Source of the DNA: Paraburkholderia sp. PGU19
GTDB taxonomy: Bacteria; Pseudomonadota; Gammaproteobacteria; Burkholderiales; Burkholderiaceae
Direction: 5' to 3'
Assembly: GCF_013426915.1 (NCBI RefSeq)
Contig: NZ_AP023183.1
Coordinates: 496,001-560,000 of the forward strand
Length of the DNA stretch: 64,000 nt
The translations under genes were made by a program, and so were the position numbers. The notes below the pieces were generated by a model. The model searched no databases and was not told the origin of the DNA. It was given only the letters and a program-made list of their open reading frames with translations. Shown piece by piece: positions 8,263 through 15,773 of the stretch; the stretch's first letter is position 1; every line of letters starts with the position of its first letter.

Positions 8263-8581
8263 TCAGTATGCGCCGAAGATCCGGTCGAGCGCCGCGAGAA
8301 TGGCCTCACGTCGATCTGAAAGGGAACCGATGCACTTGCCAAGAGCGTTCAGGGGGACCGCGCTCATGCCAGGCGTATCAAGGAAACATTCCTCACCGTG
8401 GACTTCGAACACGGGAAGTAGATCAGATGGCTTACCGGAGAAGGCGATGTCGGACAGGTCGCAGAGGAATCACGATCCGCGTCGGCAAAATGCCGATATG
8501 GGTGCTTTGCACGTCGAGCAGGTAAGGTGCCAGTTTGCGCGTCTCAATGTCGGGGTTCGCGTAGACATCAAACCTGGCCAT
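8263..8581 (-). pseudogene. ccdB: CcdB-family toxin, frameshifted
   Basis: The frame starting at 8581 gives the CcdB N-terminus MARFDVYANPD...LAPYLLDVQS...ILPTRIVIPL, then goes out of frame. The second half is recovered one frame over, with LLPVFEVHGEECFLDTPGMSAVPL, then AILAALDRIFGAY before a stop at 8263. The switch lies near 8470. Both the beta-sheet core and the C-terminal helix that binds gyrase exist in the DNA but cannot be made as one protein. The start overlaps the ccdA stop by one base (TAATG), showing the original coupling. Confidence 0.8.
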
Positions 8582-8823
8582 TAAAACGTCCTGTATTTCG
8601 CGAGCGGAAGCCCGTCGCGATCAACCATCGCAGTGTAAGCGGCGACCAGTTCTGCGTTATCCTCCGCCCAACGGCGGGCCTCCGCCTCCTGGATTTCTTC
8701 ACGCACGCCGCGCTCGCTCGCGCGCGAAAGATTGATGCCAAGCTGCTTGGCCCGCTCAAGCACCTCCGGCGGCAAGGTGACGTTGGTGGATTTACGCGGT
8801 CGAACTTCGAGTGCTTTGCCCAT
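8581..8823 (-). CDS. ccdA: CcdA-family antitoxin
   Basis: About 80 residues. The N-terminal ribbon-helix-helix region reads RPRKSTNVTLPPEVLERAKQLGINLS, followed by a helical toxin-binding tail rich in Glu, Ala and Arg with RRWAEDNAELVAAY near the end, as in CcdA proteins. The start at 8823 is chosen because GGAG lies seven bases upstream and the resulting length fits the family; an earlier ATG exists. Its toxin partner downstream is frameshifted, so this antitoxin is now an orphan. It may still act as a DNA-binding repressor or protect against related CcdB toxins. Confidence 0.85.
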   Translation of the reverse strand: MGKALEVRPRKSTNVTLPPEVLERAKQLGINLSRASERGVREEIQEAEARRWAEDNAELVAAYTAMVDRDGLPLAKYRTF

Positions 8824-9040
8824 GTGCGGCTCCATGTTGCATATCATGTGCATTATGCTGCACAAGCCTGACGGGTCGCAAGCGTGCCGGCTGCTGGCAG
8901 ATCACCGCTAGACCGATATCGGGCAATCAGGGGAGGTAGGTCCGAAGCTGACCCTCTTAATCGCCCGGCAATGACATTATTTAACATAATATAATTTAGC
9001 AACGTTTTGGTGTGTAGGAGCTGGTGTGTAGGAGCAAAGT

Positions 9041-10635
9041 AGTAGTGTCGTACTTGGGCAAAGTACAGATGTCGTACCCGGGCCCGTTCGGATCCATGCT
9101 GGTGCGGTTTTCATCCAACCGCGGAGCCGGTCATGACCGATACCGGGATGATCACCATGAGCATGCGCGAACTGGATCGGCTGAAGGTCATCGAGGCCGT
9201 TGCTGAGGCCCGCCTGATGCCCTGGCGGGCGGCCGAACGGCTCGGCATCAGCCGCCGGCAGGTCGAGCGGCGGGTTCTCCGGTATCGCCATGAAGGTGCG
9301 AACGGGCTGGTCTCGCGCCGGCGTGGTTGCCCGAGCAACCACCAGTTACCCGACGCTCTGGTACGGCGTGCCCTGACGCTCATCCGTGAGCGCTACGCCG
9401 ATTTCGGGCCGACGCTGGCCTGCGAGAAGCTGCGCGAATGCCATGGACTCGTGCTGTCGAAGGAAACCGTGCGCCACCTGATGACGGAGGCCGGCCTGTG
9501 GGTGCCGCGCAAACAGCGTCCGCCGAAGATCTACCAGCCGCGCGCGCGGCGCGCCTGCCTGGGCGAACTGGTGCAGATCGACGGCAGCGACCACCGCTGG
9601 TTCGAGGAGCGCGCGCCCGCCTGCACGCTGCTGGTGTATGTCGACGATGCGACCAGCCGGCTGATGATGCTGCATTTCACGGCCACGGAGTCGACCTTCA
9701 GCTATTTCGAGGCGACGCGCGCGTACCTCGAGCGTTACGGCAAGCCGGTGGCGTTCTACAGCGACCGTGCGAGCGTGTTCCATGTGAACCGGCGAGCGGA
9801 GACGGCGGGCAAAGGCGTCACGCAGTTCGGCCGGGCGATGTACGAACTGAACATCGACACCTTCTGCGCGAACTCGAGCCCCGCCAAGGGGCGTGTGGAG
9901 CGCGCGCACCTGACGCTGCAGGACCGGCTGGTCAAGGAACTCAGGCTGCGTGGCATCAGTACGGTGGCGGCCGCCAATGCGTGGGCGCCTGCCTTCATGG
10001 CCGCCCACAACGCGCGCTTTGCGAAGCCGCCCAGGAGCCCGTTCGATGCACACCGGCCGCTGCGCGCCGACGAGGATCTGGACGCGATCCTGACGTGGCG
10101 GGTCCTGCGCAAGGTGTCGGATGCGCTGACGCTGCTGAACGACCGCGTGATCTGGCTGCTCGACGATACGCCGGCCACCCGCCGGCTGATCGGCCGCTAC
10201 ATCGACGTATGGGAGTATCCGGACGGCCGCCTCGAGATCCGCGCCGACGGCGTGGTGCTGCCCTGTGTGCCGTACGACAAGCTCGCGGAAATCGACCAGG
10301 GGGCCGTGGTCGAACACAAGCGGCTGGGCCACGCGCTGCAGGTCGCGCAGGCGCTGCAGGCGCAGCGCGACAACCGCCGGATATCCGGCTCACCGTCGCG
10401 CACGAACCGCGGTGAACCGGTGCGCGCGAAGGCGCGGCGGCCCGGCACAAGGAAACCGCGCGAAGTCACGCTCGAGGACTGGAATGCGGCGGTAATGGGG
10501 ACACACCGGACCCCGGTAGGCTCGGTGCTAAAAACCGCCCTGAAAAGATAGAAAGGAGTCCAAAACCACCCTCACCCACACCCAAAACCGACCTCAACCC
10601 CGACATCTCTATTTAGCCAGCGCTACGACATTTGA
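9041..10635 (+). mobile_element. ISNCY-like insertion sequence
   Basis: A single transposase gene is flanked by imperfect inverted repeats. The left end (9041-9077) has two TGTCGTA boxes, GTGTCGTACTTG and CAGATGTCGTAC. The right end read on the minus strand (10635 to 10601) has AAATGTCGTAGCG and AGAGATGTCG at matching spacing. Each end thus has two related boxes, presumably transposase sites. I cannot see a convincing target-site duplication, so the outer limits are approximate. The element separates the toxin-antitoxin remnants from the ligD/ku region. Confidence 0.7.
9133..10551 (+). CDS. ISNCY-family DDE transposase
   Basis: This 472-residue transposase has an N-terminal helix-turn-helix (LMPWRAAERLGISRRQVERRVLRY, residues about 26-50), a second one around GPTLACEKLRE...LSKETVRHL, and an integrase-core catalytic domain. 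The DDE triad is visible as QIDGSDHRWF, YSDRASVF and AKGRVERAHLTLQDRLV. The basic C-terminal tail is typical. The whole frame is intact, so the element may be active or recently so. The first ATG at 9133 is used; further Met codons lie close by. Function: cut-and-paste or replicative movement of its own element. Confidence 0.9.
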   Translation: MTDTGMITMSMRELDRLKVIEAVAEARLMPWRAAERLGISRRQVERRVLRYRHEGANGLVSRRRGCPSNHQLPDALVRRALTLIRERYADFGPTLACEKLRECHGLVLSKETVRHLMTEAGLWVPRKQRPPKIYQPRARRACLGELVQIDGSDHRWFEERAPACTLLVYVDDATSRLMMLHFTATESTFSYFEATRAYLERYGKPVAFYSDRASVFHVNRRAETAGKGVTQFGRAMYELNIDTFCANSSPAKGRVERAHLTLQDRLVKELRLRGISTVAAANAWAPAFMAAHNARFAKPPRSPFDAHRPLRADEDLDAILTWRVLRKVSDALTLLNDRVIWLLDDTPATRRLIGRYIDVWEYPDGRLEIRADGVVLPCVPYDKLAEIDQGAVVEHKRLGHALQVAQALQAQRDNRRISGSPSRTNRGEPVRAKARRPGTRKPREVTLEDWNAAVMGTHRTPVGSVLKTALKR

Positions 10636-10660
10636 ATCTGGCTTTGACATTGGTGCCAGA

Positions 10661-11172
10661 TCATCCAACGCCTTCAGGCCGTCTTCGGCCCAGCTGAAGA
10701 AACGCCTGCACAGCCAGTCGCACGTCCTCCAGCATGGCAGGCTCGTCAACCGCGTTCAGGTCGCGCACGATGATCTTCCAGGCCTTGCCCGTGATCACGA
10801 ATCCGTCCAGCAGCCTGCGGCGGTTCTCCATGAAATGGATCTTGAATTCGTCGGCAGTGGGAATCTGCATGTCGAGCGATTTGCGCCACATCTCCATCGA
10901 CACGAGATGAAGTCGGGATCGAACTCCACGACGATCGGCATGTACCGCCTGGTTGCCTCCACTATCCGGGCCCATCCGTTCAGGTTGTGCAGCGCCCCCA
11001 CGACGTCACGCCGTCGGCACCTCGACGCGCGTGAGCACGAGCACGACGCCTTCAGTCCCGTCCCACGATGCCACGCTGTCCTGTCGTACCGCGGTAATAC
11101 CCGGTCTTCAACCGCCGGCTTGCGCAACGATCCCACCATGGAGTATTGGTCGTAACCGATTTCGTCAACCAT
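10661..11172 (-). pseudogene. Unidentified gene, frameshifted
   Basis: Two minus frames seem to belong together. One starts MVDEIGYDQYSMVGSLRKP and runs to PIVVEFDPDF. The other continues with MEMWRKSLDMQIPTADEF...HFMENRRRLLDGFVITGKAW...RDLNAVDEPAMLEDVRLAVQAFL. The join near 10915 needs a frameshift. The composition is that of a real protein but I recognise no family. It lies directly beside the right end of the insertion sequence. Confidence 0.4.
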
Positions 11173-11382
11173 GGGTACCGATTTAACGGGCGCCGCTGTT
11201 CTTGCCGCAACTTGATGCGGCGGCTTCATGGCAAGCTGTAGCGCTGACGGCGTGACGCACGCTTTGCAGTGGTTTGCTGTTCAACGCAAATGGAACCAGT
11301 CCGTTTATGCCAGCCACCCGGACTGGCAGATCGGATTTCTTTTTCAACTCACGGTCACACGCGACACAATCGTCAGGTGGTG

Positions 11383-11525
11383 AGCCGCCGATAGGCGTCA
11401 AGCTGTCCAGCAGGCCCTGCGGGTCGCCCCGTTTCACGAACGGGAAAGTCAGATTGCGACGGGCGGCTACGTATGTCGGATCAATTTCCAGATAGCGTGG
11501 CTCTGCGTCTTCAACACACCCAGCG
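11383..11525 (-). pseudogene. C-terminal relic of a second MerR/TPR gene
   Basis: On the minus strand the sequence reads ...EDAEPRYLEIDPTYVAARRNL...KRGDPQGLL, closely matching the C-terminus of the intact MerR/TPR gene at 13887-14750 (EDAERSYQRCLEIDPT...AHHNL...KRGDPQGLL). The nucleotide similarity is obvious over about 130 bases, including the GACCCGCAGGGCCTGCT stretch. Only the last TPR-like repeat survives, and it ends against the DUF421 gene. It is the trace of a duplicated copy. Confidence 0.75.
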
Positions 11526-12029
11526 TCACTCTGCCCGCGGGGCCTTCTTGCGGATGAGGCTTACCTGCCCATTGCGCTCGAGGATCGCTGACTCCACTTC
11601 ATCCAGATCACAGGTATGAAGTGTCTGTCTCGCCGTCTCCAATACGTCCGTCCGGGTGGTGAGCGCCGCAGTCATCTGCCTGCTGTTAAACTGGCCGCCG
11701 CTAAAAACTTCTCTTTCGGCCCCGACGACGAATGCCTCGAGGGCCGGTGAGCGAACACACGCCCACGCCAGTGCGCGATGGATCAGCACGATCGCCAGCG
11801 ATGCGGCCAGTGTAGGGATGGCCGGTGATGCCCCGACAATGACGCGACTCAGTGTGGCGCCGAGCAGGATCGCGACCACATAGTCAAAGGGCGACCGCTG
11901 TCCGAAAGATCGCCGTCCCGATACGCGAATCAGAACAAGCGTGGCGAAGAAGACCGCGACGGCGCGTGCCGTCATCTGCGCGGCATCAAGCTCTCGCCCT
12001 TCCCCAAATATCGCTGTCATCAAGTCCAT
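11526..12029 (-). CDS. DUF421/YetF-family membrane protein
   Basis: The 167-residue protein is a short DUF421 (YetF-like) member. Three hydrophobic helices occupy roughly residues 20-95 (ARAVAVFFATLVLIRVSGRRSF, FDYVVAILLGATLSR, AIPTLAASLAIVLIHRALAW), followed by the cytoplasmic domain with EREVFSGGQFNSRQMTA and LDEVESAILERNGQVSLI. RVSGRRSFG and the VE.A.LE.NG.(V)S(L)I motif are family hallmarks. Function is not established. The start at 12029 is chosen over an upstream one because AGGAG precedes it by five bases and it matches the family N-terminus. Confidence 0.85.
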   Translation of the reverse strand: MDLMTAIFGEGRELDAAQMTARAVAVFFATLVLIRVSGRRSFGQRSPFDYVVAILLGATLSRVIVGASPAIPTLAASLAIVLIHRALAWACVRSPALEAFVVGAEREVFSGGQFNSRQMTAALTTRTDVLETARQTLHTCDLDEVESAILERNGQVSLIRKKAPRAE

Positions 12030-12147
12030 GATGTTCTCCTGGCCTGGCCTGGCCGGTTTCGCTGGTGGCGGGCAGATTTGCCGCGCCTCGACCACCTGGC
12101 GTACCCATACCCTGCTGGGTGCCCGATGCCGCGGGTTGGTGGTTAGG

Positions 12148-12741
12148 TCAGTCAGGCGCTCCGACGTAGCCTGGCAGGCCGAGTGCAGCCCTGCTTCTTG
12201 CAAGCTTGACCGCTTTCCTGACGAGCAATTCGAAATCTCGGTCGGTCACGGGGGGCGGCAGTCGATGTCTGAAGAAATCCGCCCACCGGAACTCTTCAAG
12301 CGGCACGGCCGTCTTCTCGTATCCGCCCGCGTCGCGCACGAATGCAGAGAGGCTGCGGAATTCGTCGTCCACCAGCTCCCACACATGCTCGTACATGTCT
12401 GCAAACGCCACCCTTCGACCGTCGCGATCATAGGGGTAAGTCCACCGGTGGTTTTCCATCGTGAGCCAGAACTCCGCCCTCGTGAGAGACGACAGGTCGC
12501 TTATCAGCACAACCGGGACACGTGTGACCCCGGCATGCCAGAGTGCCGTCGCCACGTGATGATGGTCTATTGCATAGGGCGCGTTCGCGGGACCGAGCAC
12601 GATGGGCACCGGCTTTTCGGCGATAGCCATTTCAAGCTCATGCCCGCTTAGGGAACGATATGCCTTCGTCTTTTCACGAATCTCGCGCTCACCGTGCGTT
12701 ACCTGCGTCGGGCGCAACCGGGCGATCTTTATCGTCTTCAT
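12148..12741 (-). CDS. ParB-like nuclease-fold protein (PF08857 type), copy 1
   Basis: About 197 residues. The N-terminus IKIARLRPTQVTHGEREIREK corresponds to the ParB/sulfiredoxin-fold strand, and the core YAIDHHHVATALWHAG holds the Asp-His-His-His motif of the putative ParB-like nuclease family. The C-terminal half includes MENHRWTYPYDRDGRR and VPLEEFRWADFFRHRL. Start at 12741 (ATG before KTIKIARL) fits the second copy at 45566-46162, with which it shares most of its length. No parA, parS or replication gene is nearby, so partitioning is unlikely. The biochemical role is not known; the His cluster suggests a metal-dependent or nucleotide-cleaving activity. Confidence 0.8.
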   Translation of the reverse strand: MKTIKIARLRPTQVTHGEREIREKTKAYRSLSGHELEMAIAEKPVPIVLGPANAPYAIDHHHVATALWHAGVTRVPVVLISDLSSLTRAEFWLTMENHRWTYPYDRDGRRVAFADMYEHVWELVDDEFRSLSAFVRDAGGYEKTAVPLEEFRWADFFRHRLPPPVTDRDFELLVRKAVKLARSRAALGLPGYVGAPD

Positions 12742-12919
12742 GCCTGTTCTCCGCGCTCGGGTGTGGATGGGCCGGGCAGCCCTGTCTTGCCGGACCAATG
12801 CCACCAAGCAAGAGGGTTCCCACGAGTCCGCAGCAGGGAGCGTGCCGTCACGTTGGCCGGTTCACGACGCACCAGGCGCTGCCGTACGGGGTGCGCGCAG
12901 GACGCGCCGACGGCACCGA

Positions 12920-12945
12920 CGCACACGCACACGCACACGCACACG
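12920..12945. repeat. Short tandem repeat (CGCACA)n
   Basis: The hexamer CGCACA is repeated four times with a partial fifth (26 bases) about 110 bases upstream of the hemerythrin gene. Hexamer arrays can vary in length by slippage without shifting a frame; here it lies outside the chosen coding region. Confidence 0.8.
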
Positions 12946-13052
12946 TCGGCGCGCTGATTCGCGGAACGCTCATTGCTGGACGCTTATGCGGATCGTGTGA
13001 CCGGGTATCGATGGCAACGACGCAATTCCTCACATATTTCAGGGAGATACGA

Positions 13053-13604
13053 ATGAACACGCAAGACAAGGAAAGCGGATCGACTGGCGCCCCCGCCGCA
13101 TCGGACGCGATCGCATTGCTGAAGGCGGATCACCGCGCAGTGGAGAAGCTCTTCGATGCTTTCGAAAAGGCGGCAGACGGCAATCTGGAAGCAAAGGGCA
13201 CGCTGGCACGGCGCGCATGCGAAGAACTGATTGTGCACGCGATTATCGAAGAGGAGCTTCTGTACCCGGCGGCGCACAGGGCACAGGAGAAACAGAATGA
13301 GATTGACGTGGACGAAGCATACGTCGAGCACTACCTGGTCAAGACATTGATTGAGAAGTTCGATTCGCTTCGGCCAGGCGATGATGGTTTTGACGCGACA
13401 TTCAAGGTGATGTCCGAACTGGTAAAACATCACGTCGAAGAGGAAGAGTCCGAGCTGTTTCCGGCACTGTGCGAAAGCGGCATTGATCTCGTCGCGTTGG
13501 GAGTAAAGCTGGCTGCGCGCAAGAATGAGCTCGTGAAAAAGCTCGACGCAGCGGGGAGCAACCTTGTCGGCGACCGATCCCTGTCGTTCATACGTGCCGC
13601 CTGA
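13053..13604 (+). CDS. Hemerythrin HHE-domain protein
   Basis: The 183-residue protein has the hemerythrin HHE cation-binding layout: LLKADHRAVEKLFDAFE, HAIIEEELLYPAAH, VEHYLVKTLIEKF and MSELVKHHVEEEESELFPAL supply the His and Glu ligands of a di-iron centre in a four-helix bundle. Such proteins bind oxygen, nitric oxide or iron and are often stress induced. The ATG at 13053 follows AGGGAGA by a good distance; a longer upstream frame has no support. It is monocistronic, followed by about 280 bases without a gene, and points away from the ParB-like gene. Confidence 0.88.
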   Translation: MNTQDKESGSTGAPAASDAIALLKADHRAVEKLFDAFEKAADGNLEAKGTLARRACEELIVHAIIEEELLYPAAHRAQEKQNEIDVDEAYVEHYLVKTLIEKFDSLRPGDDGFDATFKVMSELVKHHVEEEESELFPALCESGIDLVALGVKLAARKNELVKKLDAAGSNLVGDRSLSFIRAA

Positions 13605-13886
13605 CCGTATGGAGATTCGTGCGTGTCCACCGGGGCGCGGTATTCTGCTTCATACCGACACCTCGGCGGTACCCGATCGCGATCAGAAGCGAGACGCCAG
13701 TTTAGTTACTTATCTGGTAGTGCTGTGCGTCGCGGTTCTTTTACTTTGCCCATCCTGCGGCCGATTGCATGGGAACGACGACCGGCACGGCCGTCGTCAC
13801 AGGACGGGCGCAATGCCCGTTTCTCCGGCATCCGACTCGCAACAAACAAGAGCGAAGATGGGGCGGTTATCTGAATAATGCGCGTA

Positions 13887-14750
13887 TCAGGTGGTGAGAC
13901 GTCGATAGGCGTTCAGATGCCTCAGCAGACCCTGCGGGTCGCCGCGTTTCTCCAGCAGGATCGCCAGATTGTGATGGGCATCCGCATGCGTCGGATCAAT
14001 TTCCAGACACCGTTGATAGCTTCGCTCAGCGTCTTCCTCACGACCGAGGTCCTCAAGCGCGATCGCACGGTTAAAGTGCAGTACTGCATCGCCAGGAAAG
14101 TGAATGAGCGCTTCGTCGAATACGTGAAGTGCGTCTTTGCACCGCGCCTCGAGTTCGCATAGAAGTACACCAAGGTCCACGTAAGCGGCATAGAAGGGCC
14201 TCGGGGATGATCCGATCGCTTTCCGGTAAGCCTGCTCGGCTCCAATGACGTCGGCCGTCCTGAGCTGTTCACCGAGGTCGTACCACTCCTCCGCCTGTTG
14301 CTCGCCCTTGCGCCGTGCAGGCGCGGTGTCGAGGAAAACGACATCACCCTTGATCTCGGCGACTTCGAAGTCCAGCAGCAACTGGCCCGTGACGGCGTCC
14401 CACTGCGACGGCCCCGTCCGCACGGCGACTTCGTTACCCACTGCGGACACCCGAATGCCCGTGAGCGGCAACTCATCGGGCAGCGCCTCTCTGAGTCGTG
14501 AGAGCGCCGCTATGATCTTGCGCGGCGGTATGCCCGCAGCCCGAAGCTGCAGGGCCGTGCGAAGCAGAACGGCATCCTGGAACGTGAAGCGCCAGGCGTT
14601 ACGCGGTCCGCGCGTTGGGGTCACGAAACCCGCGGCAACCAGATTCGAGAGCACGCTGCGCGACACACCGAGCATGCCTTGCAGCTCGCGCATTGACACC
14701 TCGCGTGCCGGGGCGCCTGAGGTCACTTCTGCCGTCACTTCCGACGTCAC
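13887..14750 (-). CDS. MerR-like HTH plus TPR protein, coupled to ku
   Basis: This 287-residue protein begins with a MerR-type winged-helix region (SMRELQGMLGVSRSVLSNLVAAGFVTPTRG, residues about 19-48, then WRFTFQDAVLLRTALQLRAAGIPPRKI) and ends with TPR repeats (WYDLGEQLRTADVIGAEQAYRKAI; AYVDLGVLLCELEARCKDALHVFDEAL; AVLHFNRAIALEDLGREEDAERSYQRCLEIDP). Its ATG overlaps the ku stop by four bases (ATGA), so it is the last gene of a ligD-ku-merR/TPR transcript. It may control the operon or scaffold repair proteins; neither is shown. A decayed copy of its C-terminus lies at 11383-11525. Confidence 0.82.
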   Translation of the reverse strand: MTSEVTAEVTSGAPAREVSMRELQGMLGVSRSVLSNLVAAGFVTPTRGPRNAWRFTFQDAVLLRTALQLRAAGIPPRKIIAALSRLREALPDELPLTGIRVSAVGNEVAVRTGPSQWDAVTGQLLLDFEVAEIKGDVVFLDTAPARRKGEQQAEEWYDLGEQLRTADVIGAEQAYRKAIGSSPRPFYAAYVDLGVLLCELEARCKDALHVFDEALIHFPGDAVLHFNRAIALEDLGREEDAERSYQRCLEIDPTHADAHHNLAILLEKRGDPQGLLRHLNAYRRLTT

Positions 14751-15688
14751 TTCCGCGCCCGGACCTTCCCCGGTGCTTCAGCCGGCGCTTTCGCTGCGCG
14801 CGTCGCCGGCTTGCGCGTGCGCGGCGCCACGGGAAGCTCGGTGACAGGGTCTGCGCTCCTGCGCGTCGGTGCGGCGGGTGTAGCCGCGGCGGCCGCCTTA
14901 GGCTTTCCACCCTTCAGGCTTGCGCGCAGTGCATCCATCAGGTCGATGACCTGCCCTCCACTGCCCGTCGCCTCCGCCGGCTCATTCGCGATGATCTGCT
15001 TGCCTTCGATCTTCTCGTCGATCGCGGCGAGAATGCGCTGCTTCTCTTCGTCGACATAGGCCGTCGGGTCGTAGTTGTCTTCCGTGCCCTGCTCGATGAT
15101 CTGCAGGGCAAGCTTCAGCTCGCTATCGGACACCTGGACGTGTTCGATATGCAGATCACTCAGCGAGCGGACTTCATCCGCGTAGAGCAGTTGCTGGAAA
15201 ACCAGCCCACCCTCTTCGGGACGGACCTGCACAATCCGTGTCCTGCCCCGGAACGCCCATTTCGCCAGTGCACAGCGGCCGCTCTCGGCAAGTGCCTGCT
15301 GTAGCAGACTGTACGGTTTGCCGCCGCGCTTGTCGGGCGCGATGTAGTACGCCTTGTCGTAGAAGACCGGGTTGACCGCCTTCTCCGGGATGAACGCCAT
15401 GATCTCGACGACGTGACTCGCACCGTCTTCCAGTGCTTTCAGTTCGTCGCCGGTGAACACGACAAACCTGTCCCGTTCGAACTCATATCCCTTGTTCATG
15501 CTGGAGCGTTCGACGACGGCCCCGGTTTTCTCCGAGACGTACTGCTGCTTGACGCGCGAACCGTCGGGCGCCAGCAGGTTGAAGCGCACGTCAGACGAAC
15601 TCTCCGTCGCGGCATAGAGCTTCACCGGGATCGAAACGAGCCCGAAGGAGAGGGACAGCGAGGCAATTGAGCGGGCGGCCATGGACAT
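14747..15688 (-). CDS. ku: Ku protein, non-homologous end joining
   Basis: A 313-residue bacterial Ku. The N-terminus (MAARSIASLSLSFGLVSIPVKLYAAT) and the beta-barrel core (ERDRFVVFTGDELKALEDGASHVVEI, AYYIAPDKRGGKPYSLL, GRCALAKWAFRGRTRIVQVRP) are typical; it ends in a long Lys/Ala/Arg-rich tail as seen in longer proteobacterial Ku proteins. Ku forms a homodimeric ring on DNA ends and recruits LigD. It lies about 85 bases downstream of ligD on the same strand and overlaps the MerR/TPR gene by four bases. The basic tail could extend DNA binding. Frame intact. Confidence 0.95.
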   Translation of the reverse strand: MSMAARSIASLSLSFGLVSIPVKLYAATESSSDVRFNLLAPDGSRVKQQYVSEKTGAVVERSSMNKGYEFERDRFVVFTGDELKALEDGASHVVEIMAFIPEKAVNPVFYDKAYYIAPDKRGGKPYSLLQQALAESGRCALAKWAFRGRTRIVQVRPEEGGLVFQQLLYADEVRSLSDLHIEHVQVSDSELKLALQIIEQGTEDNYDPTAYVDEEKQRILAAIDEKIEGKQIIANEPAEATGSGGQVIDLMDALRASLKGGKPKAAAAATPAAPTRRSADPVTELPVAPRTRKPATRAAKAPAEAPGKVRARK

Positions 15689-15773
15689 CTCCTACGGATA
15701 GCGCGTTCAGAACCCACATATGCAAGGCACGTGCCACCGCTGTGTCGACGGTCGGCAGGCTGAGGCGCCCACA

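Noticed and set aside
9346..10332. Long minus-strand open frame (328 codons) opposite the transposase
   Set aside because: It is entirely antisense to an intact DDE transposase and has the His/Arg/Gly-rich composition of GC-bias shadows.
12148..12741. Plasmid partition locus
   Set aside because: The ParB-like proteins have no ParA partner, parS-like palindromes or replication genes nearby.
12920..12945. CRISPR-like repeat
   Set aside because: Units are only six bases with no spacers; no cas genes in the window.
12660..13052. N-terminal extension of the hemerythrin frame
   Set aside because: The extension crosses a tandem repeat and the start region of a divergent gene; the internal ATG at 13053 has a good Shine-Dalgarno and matches the family start.
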